Assembly: GCF_000270285.1 (NCBI RefSeq)
Contig: NC_015738.1
Location: forward strand, 1,798,001-1,862,000
DNA length: 64,000 nt
Reading direction: 5' to 3'
DNA from: Eggerthella sp. YY7918
GTDB lineage: Bacteria; Actinomycetota; Coriobacteriia; Coriobacteriales; Eggerthellaceae
Shown: positions 26,791 to 34,383 of the stretch, piece after piece
How positions within the stretch are numbered: the first letter of the stretch is position 1
How the letters are laid out: each line of letters opens with the position of its first letter
Position numbers and translations under genes: made by a program
Notes under the pieces: generated by a model
Told to the model about the DNA's origin: nothing
Seen by the model: the letters and a program-made list of their open reading frames with translations, nothing else
Databases searched by the model: none

Positions 26791-27864
26791 TTAGACCTTT
26801 ATTGCAGCCGACAGATCGAAGGCATCAGGATCGCTTGGCCTAATGTCGGGCAGAGGGAAGTTGATGCAGTATAGGAAGAACAGGATACCGAAAATTACCA
26901 CCACGGCGATGAACACGATATTCATAACCTCTTTGGAAACCTTGGCGATAAGTCCTTCCAAACCGGGATATATCACCCAGGTCATGAGCGTAGCCACAAA
27001 GCCGAACGCTACGGCATTTTGCAAGCACACCTGTCCCATGAAATTGCAGAACATATCACGATAGTCCCACAGCGGCAACGACCCGTCGGGACGCGGTTGA
27101 TTCAGCATGAGGCCCATGATCAGCTCGATAAGGGTGCACACCAGGGCATTTATCACAAAGCTGATGATGAGTGCCGCCGCCGTGCTCTTCAGATGCTTCT
27201 GCAAGAAATTCTTTACCGGGAACAACAGCAACACGCAGGCGGCCGCTCCGAAGCCGTACACAAGAAACGGATAGAGCCAGTCGCTCCAAATCTGGGAATT
27301 GGGATCATAAATGCCCGGTATCAGCCCGAATCGGATGAGCGTACAATAACCCGCCTCCATCCAGTGCCCCACCACGCTGAACACGCAGAAATAGATGATG
27401 AGATTGCGCCAAAACGGCCAGGTTTTGGGCTGATAGTAATTGGCGTCTTGCGCAGCGGCACTCTGACGCATCTCTTCGGAAAATGGCTGCACCAGCACCG
27501 CTTTCACACGACGCGAGGTGAGGAAATACACCAGCAAAACGATGTCGTTAATTGAAGCAAACACATGGCCCACAGGGTCGAACGTGCCCATGATCAAGTC
27601 GTAAAGCACGCCGGCAAAGATATTGAACAACGAAAATCCGATAACAAACGCACGGGTAAAGCGCTTGCGTTTCCAGATAAGCCAAAACGCGATGCCGTCA
27701 AAGACGAGGTTTGCCAAATCGAGCAGCGTCGAGAAGGTGATCTCGTAATATCCCTTGATCAAAAATACCAAGAGCGAGATGGTAAAGACGACGTTGAATG
27801 CAAACAGTACTTGAATTACGCGTAAGAAACCAAGTTTACGCGGGTTGCTAAAATCTTTCGTCAT
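26791..27864 (-). CDS. CmpB-family polytopic membrane protein (putative ABC transporter type IV)
   Basis: 357 residues with about nine membrane helices. The C-terminal half has LIELIMGLMLN followed by LWDYRDMFCNFMGQVCLQ. This matches the conserved 'E-x-x-x-G...WDY...N-x-x-G-x-x-C' signature of the CmpB family (PF06541), whose role as an ABC permease is only putative. The N-terminal 130 residues are an additional four-helix region. No ATPase gene is adjacent. The gene stands alone, with a terminator after it and 200 bases of non-coding DNA before it. Confidence 0.75.
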   Translation of the reverse strand: MTKDFSNPRKLGFLRVIQVLFAFNVVFTISLLVFLIKGYYEITFSTLLDLANLVFDGIAFWLIWKRKRFTRAFVIGFSLFNIFAGVLYDLIMGTFDPVGHVFASINDIVLLVYFLTSRRVKAVLVQPFSEEMRQSAAAQDANYYQPKTWPFWRNLIIYFCVFSVVGHWMEAGYCTLIRFGLIPGIYDPNSQIWSDWLYPFLVYGFGAAACVLLLFPVKNFLQKHLKSTAAALIISFVINALVCTLIELIMGLMLNQPRPDGSLPLWDYRDMFCNFMGQVCLQNAVAFGFVATLMTWVIYPGLEGLIAKVSKEVMNIVFIAVVVIFGILFFLYCINFPLPDIRPSDPDAFDLSAAIKV

Positions 27865-28063
27865 GGTGGAAAACCCCTTTTATTCCATCGATGGAACCCC
27901 GGCACTCAAAGCGAAATGCGTACGGCGTAAGTCAGAATAACGTACAAATCGCACCAGATCAATCTGCAAAGGAGTTTCGCCCCTCATAAAGCCGCAGATG
28001 GCATTTCAAGGAAAGCGGTTCATGCCTGTAGGCAATCCGATTAACCACGTTTACAGCGCGCCA

Positions 28064-30160
28064 CTACACTCTACGCCGCCTTCGCTCGACAAGTAAAATG
28101 CAAAAGGCTACAACAGCAAGAATCGCACCCCCGAACACAATAGGTAAAGCACTATCCCTCGTTTCTGCCAAAGTTGATCCCGACGTAGTATCTCCGCTGC
28201 CTGTCCCCTGTTTTCCAAGCGACAGAACATAGGTGATGGCAGTGTCTTTGCTCACCTCTGTACCGGCGGCTACGTCCTGACGGATGACGTGGCCAGCCGC
28301 TACTGTGTCAGAGTATTCAGCTTTTCCAGCGACCCCCTTAAGCCCAACCGCTCCGAGCGCTGCTAAAGCATCAGCCTCGGTCAGTCCAGTTAAATCGGGA
28401 ACGATCACAAGAGCAGGAGCAGGCTCTCCATACGCCTTAATCGAGAAATTATCATATGAATAGAAGTCAGCGTTCTGCGCAACTGCCTGAGCATGGAGGT
28501 TCGCTACAGAAACCGCCCAATCCTCCCATACGCCATTTTCACTGACATAGCTCTCACCCTTGTTGACCACACCTTCGCTCCATCGGTGTAATTGCTGATC
28601 GGGAGGAAGTATTTTGTTGACTTCTTCCATATACGTCTTATTGTAATTCCGCTGCAGTAATACCTGGTATTCACCACCAACCTGCAACGTAACGACCACG
28701 CTATAGCGCTGCCCCGCCTCCATGATGAGTGGTGTGGCAAGCATTTCGCGATGGTAGCCACCGTACTCGTAAAACTTTTGAAACGAGACAGCTTGTTCTC
28801 CGTCGATCGGGCTGGTCGCATCGTCGGCAAGACGGTAGATATCATAGGTGACCGTCGTGCCCGGCGTAGCCGTTTCACTGGACACCGCAAAGACGCTCAT
28901 ACGCTCGCCAGCGGTAAATACATTCGCCATCGAGGAGGGCTGAGACTGCGCCATGGGAAAAGCTCCCTCAGTAGGCATGTAATCATATTGACTGATCAGC
29001 CAATATTCTGCGCCCTGTGCAGCATCTCCGGTGTAAAAATCGAACGTTTCGGGAAGACTAATACTCTTGTCATCAAAAGAGATCCAAAAATATCCATCGG
29101 CACCCCAGGGAAACCAGTTAGGAAACACCCGGCTAGCAGCACCCCAGCTGTTCTTTACAAGCCACGCGCCATCATTCGGCGGCTGATGATCAGGAAGAAA
29201 ATTGGTCTTGGGGTAGTTGTCATCCCAGCCGACCACACAGACGGAGTGGTTTATAGGCTTTTCTTCGTATGTGTAGTGTGACCACGTTGTGTTATTGATG
29301 TATGTACTAGTCTGATCTGAGCAGAAGGCAATATCCACTGCGCGTCCCTGCATCAACTCGCGCTTCATAGCCTCAACTCCTGCCCCTCTTTCCGCAGGCG
29401 AAGGCAGGATAGAGCTTTCCTCCAACTGATAAAGCTGCTCGAAACGCAAGCTCTGATCAACTGACCAATCTCCTTCTTTCGAGTACCAAACTGGTATAGG
29501 CCCAGACGGGGTTGCAATTTCTTCTTTCTTTTCAGCTTTATTTTTGTAGGGAGCGACGCTTTCAGGCACCGGACCGATACCTGACGAATAGACGGACGTT
29601 AATGTGAAGGGAAAGCCACTCTGGCTTAAAACTGTCGCATCATCCGACGAAGTGGTGTGAATACCTTCGCCATCCTGACTCGAACCATCAGAAAGCGGCG
29701 TGTTCGCCATCCAGGCAGTATGCAGTTCGGACAGGTCGAGCTGTGTCTCGTCATACGTTAAACCCAGTTCCGACAGAAGACTCACTTCAGCTGCGGCAGT
29801 TCCACCGAACGACCAGCAGGTTCCCCACGGGTTTTGAAGCTTGACCGGTGTGACCACACCCTCATCAACAAGGCTATATTTGGAAGGAAACACGTCATTG
29901 GCCAAAGGGGCAATTGCGTTAGCTGGGTAATCATATGCATGGGTGTTACGCAAAACGCTCGGATCGCCAGTTACCCGAAACTCCTCGATAGCGACCCGAT
30001 CAGAAGCGACAACTCGATCGACAAAACCTGATAGAAGGGTTCCTTCGTCAGCAAAGGCAGAGACAGGGAGAAGGTAAAGGGAAAGGGTAGCCGCAAGAAA
30101 TAGTCTACCGAACCATCCTAACGAGTGCGTACCAACGCGCAGAGGAAGGGGGGGGGTCAT
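28064..30160 (-). CDS. Exported papain-like (C1) cysteine protease with PASTA domain
   Basis: 698 residues. A signal peptide (about 1-37, cleavage after SAFA) is followed by a C1 peptidase. The oxyanion Gln and nucleophile Cys are at about 109 and 115 (QNPWGTCWSFGG), His is about 305 (NHSVCVVGWDD) and Asn about 337 (VKNSWG). Residues about 370-500 resemble the lectin-like domain that follows the catalytic part in other bacterial C1 proteins. A PASTA domain covers about 593-655, then comes a membrane helix with a basic tail (ERRRRR), so the protease is anchored outside the cell. Codons 2-5 contain a run of nine C. AAGGA precedes the ATG. Targets unknown. Confidence 0.92.
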   Translation of the reverse strand: MTPPLPLRVGTHSLGWFGRLFLAATLSLYLLPVSAFADEGTLLSGFVDRVVASDRVAIEEFRVTGDPSVLRNTHAYDYPANAIAPLANDVFPSKYSLVDEGVVTPVKLQNPWGTCWSFGGTAAAEVSLLSELGLTYDETQLDLSELHTAWMANTPLSDGSSQDGEGIHTTSSDDATVLSQSGFPFTLTSVYSSGIGPVPESVAPYKNKAEKKEEIATPSGPIPVWYSKEGDWSVDQSLRFEQLYQLEESSILPSPAERGAGVEAMKRELMQGRAVDIAFCSDQTSTYINNTTWSHYTYEEKPINHSVCVVGWDDNYPKTNFLPDHQPPNDGAWLVKNSWGAASRVFPNWFPWGADGYFWISFDDKSISLPETFDFYTGDAAQGAEYWLISQYDYMPTEGAFPMAQSQPSSMANVFTAGERMSVFAVSSETATPGTTVTYDIYRLADDATSPIDGEQAVSFQKFYEYGGYHREMLATPLIMEAGQRYSVVVTLQVGGEYQVLLQRNYNKTYMEEVNKILPPDQQLHRWSEGVVNKGESYVSENGVWEDWAVSVANLHAQAVAQNADFYSYDNFSIKAYGEPAPALVIVPDLTGLTEADALAALGAVGLKGVAGKAEYSDTVAAGHVIRQDVAAGTEVSKDTAITYVLSLGKQGTGSGDTTSGSTLAETRDSALPIVFGGAILAVVAFCILLVERRRRRV
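30145..30156. repeat. Nine-base G/C homopolymer at the start of the C1 protease gene
   Basis: A run of nine G on the plus strand (nine C in the coding strand) begins two bases after the protease start codon, in codons 2-5. Homopolymers of this length are prone to slippage. A one-base change would shift the frame at codon 3. Confidence 0.85.
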
Positions 30161-30198
30161 TGGTATTCCTTTCTCAACAGCCTGAAATATGAAGTAAA

Positions 30199-30226
30199 GG
30201 TATAGTATTGGTCAATGTTATGTCAA
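30199..30226 (-). promoter_or_regulatory. Promoter of the C1 protease gene
   Basis: Consensus TTGACA (30221-30226), a 16-base spacer and TATACC (30199-30204) lie on the minus strand about 40 bases before the ATG. Confidence 0.75.
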
Positions 30227-30289
30227 GGAATCGACTTTTCCAAATCTAAGTTCGTAAGCACACGCGTCACGAATGGCATTTTGCTGCAG

Positions 30290-30317
30290 AAGGCGACATA
30301 TATGTAAAAGTCGCCTT
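30290..30317 (-). terminator. Hairpin after dgt, possible terminator
   Basis: AAGGCGAC (30290-30297) pairs perfectly with GTCGCCTT (30310-30317). There is no U-tract on the minus strand, so termination is only suggested by its position 45 bases after the dgt stop. Confidence 0.45.
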
Positions 30318-30361
30318 ACCTAGCACGAGTCCGTTCTGGTCGATAAAAAGACTCGCTCCGC

Positions 30362-31405
30362 TCAGTAGTGCAACGAGTGCGGGATGAAGAGCTGCTGGTA
30401 AAGATTTTTCGCGTAACGGTCGGTCATACCGGCAATGTAGTCGGTCACCGCTCGCACGTTATCGCCTTCAGAGATGAGATGGTACTCCTGCGGAACCTCC
30501 TGAGGATGCGCCACGTAGTAGCCGAACAGGTCTTCTATCAGGTGCGTCGCCTTAGCAACCTCGGCCATAACCACCTCTGAGGTATACACCCGATCGAACA
30601 AAAACGCGCGCAGTTCCATCATGGCGTTCCACACCGTTTCACTCATGCAAATGTCGTCGGATGCAGCTGAAGTCTCCACCATATCAAGCACGAGCGTTTC
30701 AATGCGAGACGAGTGGTCGGGACCAAGCAGAGCATGCGTCGAAGCGGGGAGATCGTCTTCGGAAAGTATGCCCGCGCGAATGGCGTCGTCGATATCGTGA
30801 TTCACATATGCAATACGATCGGCGATGCCCACGATGCGGCCTTCCAACGTTTCGGCGCGCACGCTTCCGGTATGACACACGATGCCGTCACGAACCTCAG
30901 GCGTCAGATTCAGGCCTTTGCCGCCGTTTTCAATGCACTCGACAACGCGCAAGCTCTGTTCATTATGACGATAAAGCCCTGCTACTTCAGGCGATGCGGG
31001 ATCGATTCCCTGATGGCGCGCCAAACACGCGGCAAGCGCTTCTTCGCCCGTATGACCAAACGGCGTGTGGCCCAGGTCGTGTCCCAGCGAAATGGCTTCC
31101 GTCAAATCCTCGTTGAGCGCCAGCGCCCGTGCGATGGTGCGAGCGATTTGGGACACTTCAAGGGTATGGGTAAGGCGCGTACGGAAATGATCGCCTTCGG
31201 CCGCCAAAAACACCTGAGTCTTATGAGAAAGACGGCGGAACGATTTGGTATGAAGTATCTTGTCGCGGTCGCGCTGAAAGTCGGTACGCAACAGGTCCGG
31301 TTCGGTTGAGCGGTCGCGTCCTTCGCCCTCGTCGGCAAACGCCGCATCTGCGGCAAGGGCTTCGTGTTCGTGTTGCTCTTGATTCTCGCGGTGGATGATG
31401 CGCAT
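30362..31405 (-). CDS. dgt: dGTP triphosphohydrolase-like HD protein
   Basis: 347 residues. dGTPases cut dNTPs to nucleoside and triphosphate. The HD-domain metal ligands are evident: HTLEVSQIARTIARAL gives the first His, GHDLGHTPFGH the HD pair, and GIADRIAYVNHDIDDA the later Asp. FRRLSHKTQVF near residue 57 is the usual N-terminal family motif. The N-terminal 40 residues are acidic and variable. It starts ten bases after the mtnA stop, so the two genes form an operon. Substrate preference among dNTPs cannot be read from the sequence. Confidence 0.93.
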   Translation of the reverse strand: MRIIHRENQEQHEHEALAADAAFADEGEGRDRSTEPDLLRTDFQRDRDKILHTKSFRRLSHKTQVFLAAEGDHFRTRLTHTLEVSQIARTIARALALNEDLTEAISLGHDLGHTPFGHTGEEALAACLARHQGIDPASPEVAGLYRHNEQSLRVVECIENGGKGLNLTPEVRDGIVCHTGSVRAETLEGRIVGIADRIAYVNHDIDDAIRAGILSEDDLPASTHALLGPDHSSRIETLVLDMVETSAASDDICMSETVWNAMMELRAFLFDRVYTSEVVMAEVAKATHLIEDLFGYYVAHPQEVPQEYHLISEGDNVRAVTDYIAGMTDRYAKNLYQQLFIPHSLHY

Positions 31406-31415
31406 AGCCGCCTCC

Positions 31416-32501
31416 CTACCGAAACGTTTTCACGATGTCCTGAGGTAAGAATATACCATGTTCCGTCACGATACGGGTGATGAGATGAGCTGGCGTGATA
31501 TCAAAGGCCGGGTTCCACACTTCCACGCCCGCCAAAGCATGCGCCATAACCTCCTGCGAAGCACGTTGTTCCACGGGAATGCTCGCGCCCGAAGGCGTTG
31601 CCTGGTCCACCGTCGATGAAGGCGCAGCCACATACATTGGAATGCCGTGATGCCGAGCAAGCACGGCAAGTCCGTAGGTGCCAATCTTGTTGGCGGTATC
31701 CCCGTTGGCAGCGATACGGTCCGCACCGACAACGACCGCATCCACCTTTCCAGCCGCCATAAGACTTGCCGCCATATTGTCGCAGATAAGCGTGCACGGT
31801 ATGCCTACCTGGGCAAGCTCCCACGTCGTCAGGCGGGCGCCTTGGCCCACCGGACGCGTCTCGTCAGCGTACACCCGCGCGATGTTTCCCTGTGCGGCAG
31901 CCGCATACACCACACCGAGCGCCGTGCCGTAGAACACCGTGGCAAGGCTGCCGGCGTTGCAGTGGGTAAGCACGCGTGCGTTCGGCGGCAACAGCGACGC
32001 GCCGTGTGCACCAAGGGACCGATTCGTCTTCTCGTCATCGGCCTCAAGGCGCTTTACCAAAGCAAACAGATCGTCAGCCGCCTCCTCTGGCGAAGATCCC
32101 TCAGCGATAGCCTCGCGCGCCCGTTCCTTCGCAAGGCGCACACCCCATGCAAGGTTGACTGCCGTCGGTCGCGCGCGCACGATCTCCTCAGCTACCGTGT
32201 CGAGTTCTTCAAGAAAACGCGGCCCCGCCTCGGCGCATCCATGCCCGAGCGCCTGCGTGGCGCCAACGTTGCCCGCCCAAAGGGCAACCGCCGCCGCACC
32301 CGCAACCCCGATGGCAGGCGCGCCCCGCACCGCAAGCGTCTTGAGGGCGACAATCACCGCACGCCAATCGCCTGTCCGCTCAAACACAAGCTGCCGCGGC
32401 AAAGTCCGCTGATCGACATACACCAGCTCGAAGCCCCCGCTCCCGCCTATCGTCAGTTCAATAGTGCGAGGAAGTCGTTCAAGGTGAAGCTTGGCGCTCA
32501 T
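31416..32501 (-). CDS. mtnA: S-methyl-5-thioribose-1-phosphate isomerase
   Basis: 361 residues. MtnA converts methylthioribose-1-phosphate to methylthioribulose-1-phosphate in methionine salvage. The family motifs are complete: RGAPAIGVAGAAAVAL, NLAWGVRL, the catalytic Cys in LTHCNAGSLAT, the catalytic Asp in VVGADRIAANGDTANKIGTY, and the end PAFDITPAHLITRIVTEHGI. No other methionine-salvage gene is in the window. A salvage role in recycling methylthioadenosine, or a promiscuous isomerase use, is possible. It is co-transcribed with dgt and divergent from the double MarR regulator. Confidence 0.95.
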   Translation of the reverse strand: MSAKLHLERLPRTIELTIGGSGGFELVYVDQRTLPRQLVFERTGDWRAVIVALKTLAVRGAPAIGVAGAAAVALWAGNVGATQALGHGCAEAGPRFLEELDTVAEEIVRARPTAVNLAWGVRLAKERAREAIAEGSSPEEAADDLFALVKRLEADDEKTNRSLGAHGASLLPPNARVLTHCNAGSLATVFYGTALGVVYAAAAQGNIARVYADETRPVGQGARLTTWELAQVGIPCTLICDNMAASLMAAGKVDAVVVGADRIAANGDTANKIGTYGLAVLARHHGIPMYVAAPSSTVDQATPSGASIPVEQRASQEVMAHALAGVEVWNPAFDITPAHLITRIVTEHGIFLPQDIVKTFR

Positions 32502-32560
32502 GGGAGAATCCTTTCTTTTAGTGTCATCATTCTAGCGGAACGTCGCCCGCGTGCACGTTA

Positions 32561-32576
32561 ATATCCATGCGGATAT
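32561..32576. promoter_or_regulatory. Palindrome ATATCC-ATGC-GGATAT in the mtnA/MarR intergenic region
   Basis: A perfect six-base inverted repeat with a four-base centre lies 60 bases upstream of mtnA. It may be an operator for the mtnA-dgt operon. The binding protein is unknown. Confidence 0.35.
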
Positions 32577-32662
32577 CGAACCCTTCCGCGACGCGCCCAC
32601 GTCCGTGGAGAGTTTGCAAGACACCGGGATACCAACCATAAAGAGCGGCTTCTGGCAGTAAA

Positions 32663-32684
32663 ATTGTTTCACTGGTGAATCAAT
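32663..32684. promoter_or_regulatory. 22-bp palindrome, candidate MarR operator
   Basis: ATTGTTTCAC-TG-GTGAATCAAT is a near-perfect palindrome (one non-complementary pair outside the centre) located 16 bases before the MarR ATG. TTGCAA (32614-32619) and CATAAA (32637-32642), spaced 17 bases, could be the promoter. MarR proteins commonly bind such 16-22 bp palindromes in their own promoter. Autorepression is inferred. Confidence 0.6.
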
Positions 32685-32700
32685 CGACAGGAACGGGCAC

Positions 32701-33663
32701 ATGGAGCCGCAAGAGGCAAGCAGACAAGGAACACAGGCAACGACAGCCGATGACGAGTTGGCGCTTGATTCAACCTTCTTTGTAGCGTTTGACCTTGCTC
32801 ATCGTGCACTCAAAAGCGGGCTGGTAAACGCCAGTACCCTTAACGTCACCCAGTATCGCGTTCTCGTGCGGCTCTTGGCGGCAGGTGTTGAAGGTCTGGG
32901 ACAATCCGAGCTTGCGCAGCTTCTTGACCTCAAAGCCAACGTTGTCACACAAGCGGTCTCTACCCTTGTAAAAGCACACTTGGCCGCACGCAATCGCGGT
33001 GGCGATGCGCGGGTGCGCGTCGCGCGCATCACCGAAGAGGGACGCGCGCACGTGGCCCAGGTGAACGCCTCTATCGTCAATGAACTCTATGCCACGTTTC
33101 CCACCGAAGATCCGGCTAACCGCAGCATTCTTGAAGCCGCCATTGCCGCAGGCGCACGTATCGATCCGCGCCTGTCAGGCGATGTGGATGCGCGCTTTGC
33201 CGCATCGCGTGCCCTGGTATCTGTTGAACTGGTCAAACGCGCTATTGAGGAAGCGCTTAAGCGTACGTGCGGTGCTTCACTTGTCGAATGTCGCGTGCTT
33301 CAGCGTCTGAGTGAAGTGGGCGAACCGCTGCGTGCCAAAGATGTGGCGCGACAGCTGCAGCTTTCCCCCGTTGCCGTGGCGCGTGCCGTAGAAGGCCTTG
33401 CAACGCGCGGGTGGGTGCAGCGTCTTGCAAGCCCCCTGGATCGAAAAGCGGTCTACGTGGCCACAACACCCGAGGGCGAACGCATGCGGCGCACCGTAGA
33501 GCGCACCATCAACGTACTTGCACGCACCTATTTATGGAAAAGCCTCGACGATACCCAGCGCCGTGCCCTTGCACGCACCTGGCACGTGGTGGTCGCCGGC
33601 ATTCTTGAACGTGAGGAGGCCAAGCGCAAAGCTGCACTTGGCCTCCTCCAACCGATTGATTAA
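32701..33663 (+). CDS. Transcriptional regulator with two fused MarR-type winged helices
   Basis: 320 residues. Residues about 25-150 form one MarR winged helix (TQYRVLVRLL, SELAQLLDLKANVVTQAVSTLV, RITEEGRAHV). Residues about 175-310 form a second (VECRVLQRLSEVG, AKDVARQLQLSPVAVARAVEGLATRG, RKAVYVATTPEGERM). MarR proteins normally dimerise from single domains, so this tandem form may act as a pseudo-dimer. AGGA precedes the ATG. The stop codon overlaps the stop of the convergent membrane-protein gene by two bases. A palindrome just upstream is a likely autoregulatory site. Divergent mtnA-dgt and the flavoprotein operon are candidate targets. Confidence 0.87.
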   Translation: MEPQEASRQGTQATTADDELALDSTFFVAFDLAHRALKSGLVNASTLNVTQYRVLVRLLAAGVEGLGQSELAQLLDLKANVVTQAVSTLVKAHLAARNRGGDARVRVARITEEGRAHVAQVNASIVNELYATFPTEDPANRSILEAAIAAGARIDPRLSGDVDARFAASRALVSVELVKRAIEEALKRTCGASLVECRVLQRLSEVGEPLRAKDVARQLQLSPVAVARAVEGLATRGWVQRLASPLDRKAVYVATTPEGERMRRTVERTINVLARTYLWKSLDDTQRRALARTWHVVVAGILEREEAKRKAALGLLQPID

Positions 33664-34382
33664 GCTTTCTTTGCGATTACCGCCGCGCCCAGCATAAGCG
33701 CCACGTTCACCACGATATCGGCAGCAAACCATGCACCGACAACGCCCATCTGGATGTTTGCAGTATTGATGGATGCAAACGTGCCCACCGTCAGCACCAT
33801 GACCACCAGACCGCACCCAAGCGCGGCCACCACCAAAGTGCGACCCAGGCCGCGTCCGCGAACGCGAGCGCGCTTGATGCATGCGCATACCACCATCGAT
33901 GCAGCACCCAGAAGCGTTCCGATGAATGCCGCAAACACGATCACACCGAGCACGATGAGCGCCATACCAGGCAGCTTCGAACTCATCGACGCCACCTGTA
34001 CGGCCGACAAAATGCCGCTTGCCACCACGAGCAAGCACACGATAGACACCAGCGCCGTCGCCCAACCCCACAGAAACGCCGTGCCAGGTTGTGCCGCACC
34101 CGCATCGCCACGCCAGCACAAAAATCCGTAGAGGGCCACGCCCGCCGTCGACACGCTTAAGGTGAGCGCCGCGGCGAACAGGAATGCTACAAATGCCGAC
34201 CCAGTCAGAATGGAGCAGATCACATCAAGAATAGGCACTCCCGATGCAGAAATATAGTCGTAGGCAAGGGTGCCGGACACATCCATCACAGCCAAACCGA
34301 TACGCGCCACCACCGCAACGCTGAGCGCGAGGGCAAAAAGCGCACCGTAGGGCCGCGCCATGCTTTTCATTTGCTGTAGCAT
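33660..34382 (-). CDS. Polytopic membrane protein of the redox operon
   Basis: 240 residues from the ATG at 34382, whose ribosome-binding site (GGAGG) is formed by the last codons of the flavoprotein gene. About six membrane helices are predicted. It has only a few charged residues, in loops such as CIKRARVRGRGLGR. No haem- or quinone-binding motif is evident and the family is not recognised. Its position as last gene after cytochrome, FMN-binding and FAD-reductase genes suggests a membrane role in that electron-transfer or substrate pathway. It could be a transporter for the substrate, but this is inference. Confidence 0.75.
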   Translation of the reverse strand: MLQQMKSMARPYGALFALALSVAVVARIGLAVMDVSGTLAYDYISASGVPILDVICSILTGSAFVAFLFAAALTLSVSTAGVALYGFLCWRGDAGAAQPGTAFLWGWATALVSIVCLLVVASGILSAVQVASMSSKLPGMALIVLGVIVFAAFIGTLLGAASMVVCACIKRARVRGRGLGRTLVVAALGCGLVVMVLTVGTFASINTANIQMGVVGAWFAADIVVNVALMLGAAVIAKKA

Positions 34383-34383
34383 G

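Noticed and set aside
32502-32700. SAM riboswitch upstream of mtnA
   Set aside because: The region between mtnA and the MarR gene shows short palindromes but no S-box-like helices or terminator.
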